Below are positions 47,694 to 54,972 of a stretch of DNA of 64,000 nucleotides, one piece after another. Within the stretch, counting starts at the first letter, position 1. Each line of letters opens with the position of its first letter. Below the pieces are notes generated by a model that did not search any database, was not told where the DNA came from, and saw only the letters and a program-made list of their open reading frames with translations. The DNA is from Streptomyces sp. ISL-66 (GTDB taxonomy: Bacteria; Actinomycetota; Actinomycetes; Streptomycetales; Streptomycetaceae), in assembly GCF_018614135.1 (NCBI RefSeq), contig NZ_JAGGOW010000031.1, forward strand, positions 1 through 64,000, read 5' to 3'. The position numbers and the translations under genes are program-made.

Positions 47694-48983
47694 TCAAGCG
47701 GGCAGCGGGGCGGCGGCCGGGCGGCGGCGGATGACCATGGCCATCAGGGCCGCCATCGCGCATAGTGCGCCCGAGGCGTACCAGACGAGGTCGTACGAGC
47801 CGAAGGCGTCGCGGGCCAGGCCGCCGAGGAAGGCCACCAGCGCGGCGCCCACCTGGTGCGAGGCCAGGACCCAGCCGAAGACGATGGCGCTGTCCTCGCC
47901 GTAGTGCTCGCGGCACAGGGCGATCGTCGGCGGGACGGTCGCGACCCAGTCCAGGCCGTAGAAGACGATGAAGAGCAGCATCGGCGGGTGTACGGAGGGG
48001 GCCAGCAGCATCGGCAGGAAGAGCAGCGAGATCCCGCGCAGGGCGTAGTAGACGACGAGGAGGCGGCGGGCGTCGAAGCGGTCCGTCAGCCAGCCGGAGA
48101 ACACCGTGCCGATCACGTCGAAGACGCCGATCACCGCCAGTAGCCCCGCCGCCGCCGTCACCGGCATGCCGTGGTCGTGGGCCGACGGTACGAAGTGGGT
48201 CTTGACCAGGCCGTTCGTCGAGGCTCCGCAGATCGCGAAGGTGCCCGCCAGCAGCCAGAAGGGGCCCGTCCGGGCCGCCGTGAAGAGCACGGTCACCGTG
48301 CGGCGGGCGGCTCCCAGGGCGGGCGCGGGCTTGGGCGCGTAGGTGCCGCCGTACGGGGCGAGCCCGATGTCCGCCGGGTGGTCGCGCAGGAGCAGCCAGA
48401 CGAAGGGCACGACCGTCAGGGCCGCCAGCGAGACGGTGACGGCCGCCGGGCGCCAGCCGTGGTGCTCCACCAGCCAGGCCAGCAGCGGCAGGAAGATCAA
48501 CTGGCCGGAGGCCCCGGCGGCGGTGAGGACGCCCGTGACCAGGCCGCGCCGGGCGACGAACCAGCGGTTGGTCACCGTCGCGGCGAAGGCCAGGGCCATC
48601 GAGCCGCTGCCCAGACCGACCAGAACGCCCCAGTACATGACCAGCTGCCAGGAGGCGGTCATCCACACCGTGGCCACCGAGCCGGCGGATATGACGGTCA
48701 GCGCGATCGCCACGACCTTCCGGATGCCGAAGCGGTCCATCAGCGCGGCGGCGAACGGCGCGGTGAGCCCGTACAGCGCGAGGTTCACGGAGACGGCGAG
48801 GCCGATGGTGCCGCGCGACCAGTCGAACTCCTCGTGCAGCGGCTCGATGAGCAGCCCGGGGAGGGAGGCGAAGGCGGCGGCGCCGATGATCGTCACGAAG
48901 GCGACGGCCGCCACGGACCAGGCGCGGTGGATGCCGGGAGGGGCGGACTCGGGGGCGGGTGCGGGTGCTGTCTGCGTCGTCAC
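47694..48983 (-). CDS. MFS transporter
   Basis: 429 residues with about 12 transmembrane helices. AWSVAAVAFVTIIGAAAFASLPGLLIEPLHEEFDWSRGTIGLAVSVNLALYGLTAPFAAALMDRFGIRKVVAIALTVI contains the MFS loop 2-3 motif (DRFGIRKV). GWLTDRFDARRLLVVYY in the second half is its repeat. It resembles monocarboxylate/oxalate-formate-type exporters, but the substrate is unknown. GTG start at 48983, 71 bases from the divergent AraC-type regulator, which probably controls it. Confidence 0.92.
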   Translation of the reverse strand: MTTQTAPAPAPESAPPGIHRAWSVAAVAFVTIIGAAAFASLPGLLIEPLHEEFDWSRGTIGLAVSVNLALYGLTAPFAAALMDRFGIRKVVAIALTVISAGSVATVWMTASWQLVMYWGVLVGLGSGSMALAFAATVTNRWFVARRGLVTGVLTAAGASGQLIFLPLLAWLVEHHGWRPAAVTVSLAALTVVPFVWLLLRDHPADIGLAPYGGTYAPKPAPALGAARRTVTVLFTAARTGPFWLLAGTFAICGASTNGLVKTHFVPSAHDHGMPVTAAAGLLAVIGVFDVIGTVFSGWLTDRFDARRLLVVYYALRGISLLFLPMLLAPSVHPPMLLFIVFYGLDWVATVPPTIALCREHYGEDSAIVFGWVLASHQVGAALVAFLGGLARDAFGSYDLVWYASGALCAMAALMAMVIRRRPAAAPLPA

Positions 48984-49030
48984 GAGAGAAGTTTCCGGCC
49001 GCGGTGGCCCCTTCCGACAGTGGCCTGAAT

Positions 49031-49040
49031 GACAGCTGTC
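49031..49040. promoter_or_regulatory. Palindromic operator candidate between MFS and AraC genes
   Basis: GACAGCTGTC is a perfect 10-bp palindrome centred in the 71-base divergent gap. Immediately next to it TATGAT (49043-49048) is a -10-like box whose predicted start coincides with the regulator's ATG at 49055, so that mRNA may be leaderless. Binding of the regulator here would affect both genes. Confidence 0.45.
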
Positions 49041-49054
49041 GATATGATCGGGCC

Positions 49055-50131
49055 ATGGACTCCCAGCCGCACCGCGTCGTCGTCCTCGCCCTCGCCGGTC
49101 TGCTGCCGTTCGAGCTCGGGATCCCGCACCGGATCTTCGGCCGGGCCAAGGATCCGGCGGGCCGGCCGCTCTACGAGATCCGCACCTGCGGGCTCGCCCC
49201 CGGGCAGGTGCCCACGGACGCCGACTTCGCGATCCACGTCGACCACGGGCCGGAACTGCTGGCCACGGCCGACACGGTGGTGGTCCCCGCCTCCTACGAG
49301 CTGGGCCCGGTCCACTCGGAGGGCCGGCTCACTCCCGAACTCGCCGCCGCGCTCGCGCACATCAGGCCCGGAACGCGGCTCGTCTCCATTTGCACCGGTG
49401 GTTACGTGCTGGCGGCCGCCGGATATCTCGACGGCCGCCGGGCCACCACCCACTGGTCCTCCGCCGAGCACTTCCAGCAGCTGTTCCCGGCCGTACGGGT
49501 CGACGCGGACGTCCTCTACACCGACGAGGGGGACGTGCTGACCTCGGCCGGTGTCGCCTCGGGCATCGACCTGTGCCTGCACATCGTGCGCCGGGACCAC
49601 GGCGCGGCCGTCGCCAACCAGGTGGCCCGGCTCACCGTCGTACCGCCGCACCGCGACGGCGGGCAAGCGCAGTTCATCGCGCGCCCGGTGCCGGAGCTTC
49701 AGCAGGCCAGTACCGCGGCGGCCCGCGCATGGGTGATGGACCGGCTGCACGAGCCGCTGCGGCTGACCGATCTCGCCCGGCAGGAGACCATGTCCGTACG
49801 GACCTTCACGCGCAGGTTCCGCGAGGAGTCGGGGGTCAGCCCCGGCGAGTGGATCGTCGGGCAGCGGGTGGAGCGGGCCCGGGCCCTGCTGGAACAGACC
49901 GACATGCCGATGGAACAGCTGGCGCGGGAGACGGGCTTCGGCGGGGCGCAGTCGCTGCGCAAGCACGTCCAGGCGGCGCTCGGCGTCAGCCCGACCGCCT
50001 ACCGCAGGACGTTCAGGGAGACCCGGCAGGAGGCCCGGGAGGAGACCCGGGGCGGCATCCGGGACGAGATCCGGGACGAGATCCTCCCATCTCCTGATGG
50101 GACATCAGTTGCTGCCGGGTCCGTGCGTTGA
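49055..50131 (+). CDS. GlxA/AraC family transcriptional regulator with DJ-1/PfpI domain
   Basis: 358 residues. About 1-175 is a DJ-1/PfpI-like domain (HRVVVLALAGLLPFELGIPHRIFG, LVSICTGGYVLAAAGYLDGRRATTHWSSAEHFQQLFP). About 215-320 is an AraC DNA-binding pair of helix-turn-helices (LTDLARQETMSVRTFTRRFREESGVSPGEWIVGQRVERARALLEQTDMPMEQLARETGFGGAQSLRKHVQAALGVSPTAYRRTF). The C-terminal tail is a charged repeat of ETR/IRDE units. It is divergent from the MFS gene, suggesting local control of export. Confidence 0.93.
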   Translation: MDSQPHRVVVLALAGLLPFELGIPHRIFGRAKDPAGRPLYEIRTCGLAPGQVPTDADFAIHVDHGPELLATADTVVVPASYELGPVHSEGRLTPELAAALAHIRPGTRLVSICTGGYVLAAAGYLDGRRATTHWSSAEHFQQLFPAVRVDADVLYTDEGDVLTSAGVASGIDLCLHIVRRDHGAAVANQVARLTVVPPHRDGGQAQFIARPVPELQQASTAAARAWVMDRLHEPLRLTDLARQETMSVRTFTRRFREESGVSPGEWIVGQRVERARALLEQTDMPMEQLARETGFGGAQSLRKHVQAALGVSPTAYRRTFRETRQEAREETRGGIRDEIRDEILPSPDGTSVAAGSVR

Positions 50132-50267
50132 CTTATCCCGCCGCCCGCTCGTGAACGGCCCCCTGTCGGGGTACGGGAACCCAGGGAGCGGGCAGTGCGG
50201 GCAGTGGTGTGTTAACTGCACTATCGCCGATCATGGACTGCCGTGATCTACGCATCCAAGGAAGTGC

Positions 50268-50420
50268 GTGTTGCAGGATTTACACCGCCAGCTGATCGAG
50301 GGCGGGGTCGTAGTACCTCGCCTTGGCTCGGTCGTCGAGCTGGAGTCCATACCCCGGTACGCCGTTCTCGGGCCTGACGGGACCGCCGTCACTCCCGTCG
50401 TTCCGTACCTGCGCAGCCGC
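50268..50420 (+). pseudogene. Truncated tyrosine integrase N-terminus
   Basis: GTG 50268, with AAGGAAG upstream, opens VLQDLHRQLIEGGVVVPRLG and continues VVELESIPRYAVLGPDGTAVTPVVPYLR. This resembles the N-terminal segment of Streptomyces tyrosine-type site-specific recombinases (…DGxPVxPVxxFLRDL…). After PYLR the similarity stops, and the frame runs into sequence antisense to the neighbouring immunity gene. More A/T-rich codons (TTG, TTA, ATA, CCT) than the core genes suggest foreign origin. It is probably a relic of the element that delivered the toxin locus. The match is from memory. Confidence 0.5.
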
Positions 50421-50443
50421 ACCCTGATACCGGCAGTAGCCGG

Positions 50444-51118
50444 CTACGCGTACTTGGGCCGGAAGCCGCTCAGCTCATCGGCAACGGCACTGAGCCAGCT
50501 GCCCGCCGAGTGGTCTCCCGGCGGTTCGAGCTCCATTCCCAGTTCTGCTACGGCGAGTGCGTGGTCGGCCTCGTCCAGTCCAAGTGCGAGCAGCTCGCGG
50601 ATCTCGCCGACGACGCGGGCCACGAGAGTGCGGTCTGTCGAGTCGGCGTAGTCGCGGACGGCCGCCTCGTGGTCGGTGAACTCGTCCGGCATGTCCTGCG
50701 AGAACCAGCCGCCGAGGAACTGTCCGAGTTCGGGGAAACGCGCATGCCATTCCCAACGGGTCTCGGGCAGCTCCGATGGGCGAGGGACCTCGCCACTCTC
50801 GATGCTCTGCTTGATGTGGTCGGCGAGCTGGACGAGCCATGCCTGGATCTCGGAGTCGGATAGGCCGATGTCCGGGACCGGGTAGAACTCGCCGAGCCGC
50901 TGACGCAGCCGACCGGGCGGATTGTTGGCGTAAGCGCGCAGTTGCTGTTCCGCGACGGACAGGGCCCAGGGGCGGGTGTGCCAGGTGTGCCGCAGGTAGG
51001 CCCGGAGGGCGAGGCTGGGCCGGTCGGGTTCGTCGTCGGCGGGCTGGCCGAGGTAGGCGCTGATCACCTGGTCCAGCTCGCCGTAGCGGCGGTCGAAGTC
51101 GATGGGCTTCATGGACAT
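50444..51118 (-). CDS. CdiI-type contact-dependent inhibition immunity protein, two tandem domains
   Basis: 224 residues. The C-terminal half (FPELGQFLGGWFSQDMPDEFTDHEAAVRDYADSTDRTLVARVVGEIRELLALGLDE) matches the CdiI_2-type immunity fold. The N-terminal half (YGELDQVISAYLGQPADDEPDRPSLALRAYLRHTWHTRPWALSVAEQQLRAYANN) looks like a diverged second copy of the same beginning (F/Y-x-EL-x-Q/F-x-x-Y/W). It lies 12 bases after an orphan RNase A-like toxin tip and is the last gene of the minus-strand toxin array, so it should protect against that tip or a lost relative. Confidence 0.8.
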   Translation of the reverse strand: MSMKPIDFDRRYGELDQVISAYLGQPADDEPDRPSLALRAYLRHTWHTRPWALSVAEQQLRAYANNPPGRLRQRLGEFYPVPDIGLSDSEIQAWLVQLADHIKQSIESGEVPRPSELPETRWEWHARFPELGQFLGGWFSQDMPDEFTDHEAAVRDYADSTDRTLVARVVGEIRELLALGLDEADHALAVAELGMELEPPGDHSAGSWLSAVADELSGFRPKYA

Positions 51119-51130
51119 CGGGTGTGGCCT

Positions 51131-51430
51131 CTACAGGTAGATCGGGACGGTGGTGTGTACGACGAAGCCGTGGGGTGCGTCGGGCGCGCGCCGGAGCACC
51201 ACCCGCGCGGCCCGTACGTCCACGGGCCCGCGCCCGGCGAAGGCCATGGCCTGGAGCAGGACACGGCCGACCGGATCGGGACGGGAGGGCCAGGCCGCTT
51301 CGAGGGTGATCCGGAGGCGGGTGCCCTGGGCGAGCCAGCGGTGGATGGCCTGCTCGTTACGGGTGATGACCTCCTGGGTGGCCCATTGGGCGGTTTCCCG
51401 GTCGGGGTAGGTGGCGGTTCGCGTCAGCAC
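51131..51430 (-). CDS. Orphan C-terminal fragment of an RNase A-like toxin (tip A)
   Basis: 99 residues from GTG 51430 with GGGGGA upstream. LTRTATYPDRETAQWATQEVITRNEQAIHRWLAQ corresponds to the middle of bacterial RNase A-like toxin domains, and VVLRRAPDAPHGFVVHTTVPIYL to their end. It lacks the GGGHTLEKHVGKT start that supplies the first catalytic histidine, so it cannot be an active toxin alone. It is directly followed by a CdiI-type immunity gene. It is best read as a silent cassette that could replace the tip of the full toxin by recombination. Its first 35 codons are nearly identical to those of the fragment at 52037. Confidence 0.72.
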   Translation of the reverse strand: MLTRTATYPDRETAQWATQEVITRNEQAIHRWLAQGTRLRITLEAAWPSRPDPVGRVLLQAMAFAGRGPVDVRAARVVLRRAPDAPHGFVVHTTVPIYL

Positions 51431-51455
51431 GGGGTCCCCCGTTGGGTCGGAAAGG

Positions 51456-52025
51456 TCAGAATGATTCGAATATCCAGATCAGGGCGACTTCGGTGTCGTT
51501 GACCGCGAGCAGCCCCGCATCCCAGCGGCTCCGGCTGAATGGACTGGTCGCGTTGACCGGCTGCTCGTAAAAATTCGGCGCCTCGCCGTCCCAGCCGATG
51601 TTGGAGTAGAAACGGGTGCCGAAAGGAAACCGAGAGAGCAGCAACTGAGCGCGGCGTTCCATCTCCGGTTGCCGCTCGTTGAAATCCCATGTCTTCGCCG
51701 CGTCCATGCCGACGATTGCAAGAAGGACCATCAGTGATGTGGCCGAGGAGCGTGGCAGCTCATTGACGGAGTGCCGGAACCGAGCCACGTCGGCCGGATG
51801 GGTGGGGGGCTCGATCCAGGCGAACGTCTCGACCTCGCGGTCGACCTCCTCCTCGTAGGGACCGAGTGACGCCCAACCCCGGGGATCAGCGGTTTCACCA
51901 CGCATGATCGCTGCAACGTCCAACCACCACTCCGCGTGACTACGCGGGGCCACGGCTGCGAATGCCCATCGCTCCTCGTACAGCGCAAGTCCGTCCGCCC
52001 AGGCATCCGCCGTGAGATCGTCCAT
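51456..52025 (-). CDS. Putative immunity protein, paralogue of the gene at 52269
   Basis: 189 residues from ATG 52025 (GGAG six bases upstream; ATG 52028 directly precedes it). No named family recognised. Blocks shared with the paralogue are AWADGLALYE, AEWWLDVAAIMRGETADPRGWASL, GTRFYSNIGWDGEAPNFYEQPVNATSPFSRSRWDAGLLAVNDTEVALIWIFES. It is a soluble, acidic, Trp-rich protein. Position directly after a toxin-tip fragment argues for an immunity role, but that is inference. Confidence 0.75.
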   Translation of the reverse strand: MDDLTADAWADGLALYEERWAFAAVAPRSHAEWWLDVAAIMRGETADPRGWASLGPYEEEVDREVETFAWIEPPTHPADVARFRHSVNELPRSSATSLMVLLAIVGMDAAKTWDFNERQPEMERRAQLLLSRFPFGTRFYSNIGWDGEAPNFYEQPVNATSPFSRSRWDAGLLAVNDTEVALIWIFESF

Positions 52026-52036
52026 CATTCACTCCA

Positions 52037-52243
52037 TTATTCAGGCATAGACGTGACGACGACGAAGGGCGGGTTCAGGTTCGGGCCGTACTTGATGCGG
52101 GTGCTCACCCCATGAGCGTCGCGGACGGGGCAGGTGGCCTGGGCGAGCCAGCGGTGGATGGTTTGTTCGTTACGGGTGATGACTTCCTGGGTGGCCCACT
52201 GGGCGGTCTCCCGGTCGGGATAGGTGGCGGTTCGTGTCAGCAT
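52037..52243 (-). CDS. Orphan C-terminal fragment of an RNase A-like toxin (tip B)
   Basis: 68 residues, ATG 52243, weak ribosome site. LTRTATYPDRETAQWATQEVITRNEQTIHRWLAQ is followed directly by CPVRDAHGVSTRIKYGPNLNPPFVVVTSMPE, whose end matches the full toxin's MPVQDAKGVRTRLQYDPNLNPPFVVHTSSPE. Compared with the full toxin it lacks the catalytic N-terminal part and about 37 internal residues, so it is a decayed or silent cassette. The junction to the next gene (CCTGAATAATGGAGTG) is nearly the same as at the end of the full toxin. Confidence 0.65.
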   Translation of the reverse strand: MLTRTATYPDRETAQWATQEVITRNEQTIHRWLAQATCPVRDAHGVSTRIKYGPNLNPPFVVVTSMPE

Positions 52244-52268
52244 GGGTTCGCCAGTTCGGTGGGTCTGA

Positions 52269-52841
52269 TCAGGTGGGGTCGAAATACCAGATCATTGCGA
52301 CTTCGCTGTTGTTGACGGCAATCAGACCAGCGTCCCAGCCGTAGCGGCTGAACGGGTCCGTCAGGCGGACCGGCTGTTCGTAGAAGTCTGGATTATCGCC
52401 CTTCCATCCGATGTTGGAGTAGAAGCGCGTGCCGTCAGGGAAGCGCGAAATGATCAGGTCTGCCCGGCGTTCCATTTCGGGCCGATCATGGTCGAACTCC
52501 GGTGCCTTTGTCGCGTCCAGGCCGGGAATGCTGAGCATGACGAGCAGCGAATGGGCCGAGTTCCTGGGGATCTCGGTCACTCGCCGTCGGAAGCGGACCA
52601 CGTCCTCAGGTGCCGTCGGGGCCTCTGCAAAGGGGAACAGCGGATCGTCCCGTCGTTCGAACTCGCCCTCGTCCGGGTCGAGCGATGGCCATCCGCGCGG
52701 GTCGGCGGTCTGGCCGAGCATGATGGCGGCTACGTCGAGCCACCACTCCTCGTGCTCCCGGCGGCCAACGGCGACGGAGGTATAGCTGTATTGGTACAGC
52801 TCGAGTGCGTCCGCCCACGCCTCCGTGGTGAGTTTAGACAT
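52269..52841 (-). CDS. Putative cognate immunity protein of the RNase A-like toxin
   Basis: 190 residues from ATG 52841 (GGAG six bases upstream; in-frame GTG at 52853 overlaps the toxin stop). MSKLTTEAWADALELYQYSY at the start, EEWWLDVAAIMLGQTADPRGWPSL, LLVMLSIPGLDATKAPEFD, GTRFYSNIGWKGDNPDFYEQPV, and GWDAGLIAVNNSEVAMIWYFDPT at the end. It is soluble and acidic. The gene starts 11 bases after the toxin stop and has a paralogue after the tip B fragment, which is how immunity genes track toxin tips. I know no family name for it. Confidence 0.78.
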   Translation of the reverse strand: MSKLTTEAWADALELYQYSYTSVAVGRREHEEWWLDVAAIMLGQTADPRGWPSLDPDEGEFERRDDPLFPFAEAPTAPEDVVRFRRRVTEIPRNSAHSLLVMLSIPGLDATKAPEFDHDRPEMERRADLIISRFPDGTRFYSNIGWKGDNPDFYEQPVRLTDPFSRYGWDAGLIAVNNSEVAMIWYFDPT

Positions 52842-52852
52842 CATCCACTCCA

Positions 52853-54029
52853 CTATTCAGGTGACGACGTATGGACGACGAAGGGCGGGTTCAGGTTCGG
52901 GTCGTACTGAAGGCGCGTTCTCACGCCTTTGGCATCCTGGACGGGCATCACTACGCCTTTCACGCCCCGAGAAGTCCGCCCGGTCACTGCGTCTCCGGTG
53001 AGTGGTCCCTCCAGCGGTATCGAGGGAACGACGATGGACAGTGCGGGTTTGGCCGGGGGTGGATTCTTCAGCCAGTCCTGGATCTCTGCGGTGTTGTGGC
53101 GGATGTTGTACTGAGTGTATTTCTGGGCGGATTCGAAGTCGGCGAAGCTCGACGCTGACATGAGCTCAAGCTTCCCGGACGGCTTGGTCTGGTCCCGATG
53201 CCTTTGTAGCAGCTGCTCATCGGTCTTGCCGACATGCTTCTCCAGGGTGTGGCCGCCCCCGAGGTCCTCGTTCGTCGCAAGGTCGAACGAGTACATGAAC
53301 GGGGTGGGACTCTCGCCGCCGCGCTGCCAGCTGTGTTCCTGCTTGAACTCGTTGAGCGACCGCGCACCGAACCCCTGGGCGCGCGCGATCTCGGACTGGT
53401 ACGTCGGGGCGCTGAGGATCGCCTCTTCCAATTCCGGTACGACAGGACTTTGCCATGTCCCGGCCATCCTCCTGCTTGAAGCCAGGAGTGATCTCGTGTG
53501 CCTTCCCGAGGCGCAGAAGATGCTGGAACGAGGGCCCGACGATGAGGGCGAGCCAGTCGGGGAACTCGCCGAGGATCCCGGAGATCCACCAGGAGTCGGC
53601 GTCCTCTCCGGTGCCCGACCACTTGATGCTGTTGACGGGGCCGTACCGAGGCGGCTTGTTGATGACGACGGGCTCCGGGGCGTTCCTCGGCTGCGCACCC
53701 TTGCGACCGCTCGCCTCCCAGTCGGCCAGCACATAGTGGTTGGCGGTGACGGTCAGGCCCACGGCGGCGCCGCCGACGCTGACCACGCTCCTGCCCCAGG
53801 CCTCCAGGAACTTCTCCGTCACGATCATGTAGGCAACCGCGAAGTTGTGGGCGCCCCAGCCTCTGCCGGCGGACTGGTTGTACTTGTTCAGCGCGTCGAC
53901 CAGCACGAATGCCCGGTCGGCGTGGGCGAACTGCGCATCCTTCACCAGTTCCGAGGCGTGGTAGACGTGCACTGGCTGGACGTCGAAGCCGCCGTTCTGG
54001 TTTGGCGGCGGCGGAGCAGTCCCTGCCAT
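52853..54029 (-). pseudogene. Secreted toxin with RNase A-like C-terminal domain, frameshifted
   Basis: The gene starts at ATG 54029 (MAGTAPPPPNQNGGFDVQPVHVYHASELV). It continues in one frame through a helical region (LVDALNKYNQSAGRGWGAHNFAVAYMIVTEKFLEAWGRSVVSVGG, KWSGTGEDADSWWISGILGEFPDW) to HEITPGFKQEDGRDMAK, then must shift by one base near 53440-53475 to continue SPVVPELEEAILSAPTYQSEI. The C-terminal half holds the RNase A-like toxin domain: GGGHTLEKHVGKTDEQLLQRH (first catalytic His), SASSFADFESAQKYTQYNIRHNTAEIQDWL, and PNLNPPFVVHTSSPE. Length 1177 nt equals 392 codons plus one base. The ATG overlaps the upstream WXG100-type gene (TGATG), so it was probably a type VII secretion substrate. 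Confidence 0.75.
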
Positions 54030-54334
54030 CAGGCCGCTCCCCATCCGTGCAGCACGGCCTTGTGGGCGTTCGCGTAGCTGTGGTGCCCGTTGACGACGAT
54101 GTCGTGGAGCCAGGCCTGGGTCGCGACCAGGTCCTGCGCCGACCGGTCCCATCGGTCGAGTTGGTCGATGAACGACTGCCTGGCTTCGCCGTCCCAGGTC
54201 AACACGACCTTCTCGGCCCGTTCGTAGAGCACGTCCAGCTGCTCGTTGAGTGCCTTGAGGATGGCCTCAAGGTCGCCCGCGAGCTTCTGTTGCGTCGCGA
54301 AGTCGACTGATATCCCGTCGTCACCAGACGGCAC
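54029..54334 (-). CDS. WXG100 family type VII secretion protein (second)
   Basis: 101 residues from GTG 54334 (GAGGGG upstream). Two helices around VLTWDGEARQSF (WxG turn) in the pattern FATQQKLAGDLEAILKALNEQLDVLYERAEKVVLTWDGEARQSFIDQLDRWDRSAQDLVATQAWLHDIVVNGHHSYANAHKAVL. Such proteins pair into helical bundles that carry effectors to the ESX/type VII machinery. The stop overlaps the toxin start. No secretion ATPase gene is in the window, so export would rely on a locus elsewhere. Confidence 0.85.
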   Translation of the reverse strand: MPSGDDGISVDFATQQKLAGDLEAILKALNEQLDVLYERAEKVVLTWDGEARQSFIDQLDRWDRSAQDLVATQAWLHDIVVNGHHSYANAHKAVLHGWGAA

Positions 54335-54381
54335 GGTTCCCCCTCGTGTCCTTGATGGCTGGTCGAGCCGGTGTTACCTGC

Positions 54382-54774
54382 TCACAGGTCGGCTATGCGG
54401 CTGCGTGGCGTGGCGACCGGTGCGACGTTCGGTGTGGAGAGGACGTCCGCCTCCGCTGACACGTCAGCCCCCGCCTGTACCCGTCTGAACTGCTGCAGGA
54501 CTTCGAGCTCGTGCGCCGTGAACCCGCCCTCGCTGAGGCGCATTGCCTCGGCGAGCAGCTTCATGGTCCCCCTGATGCTTACGGCGTCCTCCGCTGCCGC
54601 GCGATGCCGGGCGCGGTACGCCTCCGCCGCCGGCCCCCGCCAGCGCGCCTCGATGGCGTCCACGATCTCGTCCATGCGCAGCAGTTGTTTCGTCAGAACT
54701 TCCTGCATCGCGTCGAGGTCGCGGGCGAGGCTCTTGAGCCGCTCGGCCTCCACCGAGAGATCTGCGTTTTCCAC
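54382..54774 (-). CDS. WXG100-like protein (first gene of the toxin operon)
   Basis: 130 residues from GTG 54774, with GGAGG five bases upstream. ADLSVEAERLKSLARDLDAMQEVLTKQLLRMDEIVDAIEARWRGPAAEAYRARHRAAAEDAVSIRGTMKLLAEAMRL is a helical hairpin with the WRG turn. A C-terminal tail of about 45 residues follows. The frame is open 35 codons further upstream but without a ribosome site. It probably forms a heterodimer with the WXG100 protein encoded next. The upstream region (54775-54972) is A/T-rich and must contain the operon promoter. Confidence 0.82.
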   Translation of the reverse strand: MENADLSVEAERLKSLARDLDAMQEVLTKQLLRMDEIVDAIEARWRGPAAEAYRARHRAAAEDAVSIRGTMKLLAEAMRLSEGGFTAHELEVLQQFRRVQAGADVSAEADVLSTPNVAPVATPRSRIADL

Positions 54775-54972
54775 GGTGCCTCCGTCCCCTGAGCTCCGGG
54801 TCGACAGATGATCAGCATGTTTGACCCTAACAAAAAACGTCGATCGGAATTGATTCGAATAGGGGGCACCGATCGGCAACCAGTGATCGCGGCAAGGACG
54901 ACGGGAGCGTGTCAGCGCGGCGCCTCATGGTGACGTCGTCGTCAGGCAGGAACACCGAAACGAGGACCCCCG

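Noticed and set aside
50132-50267. Attachment site next to the integrase relic
   Set aside because: No tRNA gene and no convincing direct repeat between this stretch and the right side of the island near 54,880 could be found by eye.
52929-53734. Short plus-strand frames inside the toxin gene as antitoxins
   Set aside because: They lack ribosome sites and mirror the minus-strand toxin; the immunity candidates lie downstream on the minus strand.
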